From positions 1 through 5,351 of the forward strand of contig REEF01000960.1 in the NCBI GenBank assembly GCA_007695205.1: DNA of 5,351 bases, given 5' to 3'. Below, one piece after another: positions 5,211 through 5,351 of the stretch (position 1 is its first letter; each line of letters opens with the position of its first letter). The DNA comes from Planctomycetaceae bacterium. GTDB taxonomy: Bacteria > Planctomycetota > Planctomycetia > Pirellulales > Pirellulaceae. A program made the position numbers and the translations under genes. Under the pieces are notes generated by a model. It saw nothing but the letters and a program-made list of their open reading frames with translations, was not told the DNA's origin and searched no databases.

Positions 5211-5351
5211 GCCAGAAACCAATGTACGGGGGAATCCATTACGGTCATGACCCGAACGTATTTTACCGATTGCAATGCAGAACGAAAGCAGTCGCCGCTC
5301 GGACGCGCGATCCGTACCGAACGCTATCGGTTGGTCGAGTGGAAAGTAATC
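5211..5351. other. Noncoding upstream region of the glycosidase gene
   Basis: No convincing coding sequence or RNA gene is seen. Short palindromes are present: GGTCATGACC (5243-5252, perfect 10 bp), ATTGCAAT (5269-5276) and ACCGA-N6-TCGGT (5316-5331). On the minus strand TAAAAT near 5268-5263 could be a -10 element, but no good -35 lies at the right distance. The promoter of the glycosidase gene should be here, but I cannot place it. Confidence 0.4.

Noticed and set aside
3007..5250. Long plus-strand open frame antisense to the glycosidase gene, broken by one TAA at 4075-4077
   Set aside because: It is in exact codon register with the minus-strand gene, so stops arise only where that gene uses TTA, CTA or TCA, which are rare here. 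The single TAA sits opposite a TTA codon (Leu363). Its protein has no family features, while the minus-strand product has clear domains.

Overview
The window most likely comes from a planctomycete, probably a Pirellulales (Rhodopirellula-like) relative. Four things point there. One protein has an N-terminal 'NPYESP' tag and a DUF1559 H-X9-DG signature. A DUF2306-type membrane protein is present. A secreted glycosidase-like protein ends in a LamG domain. An intergenic palindrome has a core (GGACGGATT ... AATCCGTCC) of a kind I recall as common between planctomycete genes. The assignment rests on family knowledge and was not tested by a search. The DNA is moderately GC-rich throughout.

Layout, left to right. 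Positions 1-101 hold the last 32 codons of an unidentified plus-strand gene. A convergent gap (102-237) shows no gene and no clear terminator. Next is a minus-strand gene (238-1206) for a protein whose N-terminal half looks like the helix-hairpin-helix DNA-binding part of a family X DNA polymerase, without the polymerase domain, followed by an unassigned C-terminal domain. The divergent intergenic region (1207-1510) carries a plausible promoter for that gene and a roughly 196-bp element. The element has imperfect terminal inverted repeats of about 50 bp, each ending inward in a perfect 9-bp palindrome (a REPIN- or MITE-like arrangement). A plus-strand DUF2306-like multi-pass membrane protein follows (1511-2188). 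Its 3' end overlaps by 115 bp, tail to tail, the 3' end of a minus-strand DUF1559-like protein (2074-2865). Upstream of that and on the same strand, 60 bp away, is a large exported protein (2926-5163) with a GH99/WbsX-like catalytic domain and a C-terminal LamG domain. Its leader contains an 18-bp tandem duplication. The right edge (5211-5351) is noncoding upstream sequence with short palindromes.

How the genes might relate. The glycosidase-like gene and the DUF1559 gene are co-directional and closely spaced, so they may be co-transcribed; both products act at or outside the cytoplasmic membrane. The DUF2306 gene and the helix-hairpin-helix gene diverge from the repeat element and show no functional link to the others. 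I see no defence system, CRISPR array, RNA gene or transposase. The most unusual items are the inverted-repeat element in the divergent promoter region, the 115-bp convergent coding overlap, and the stand-alone PolX-like DNA-binding protein with its unassigned C-terminal domain.
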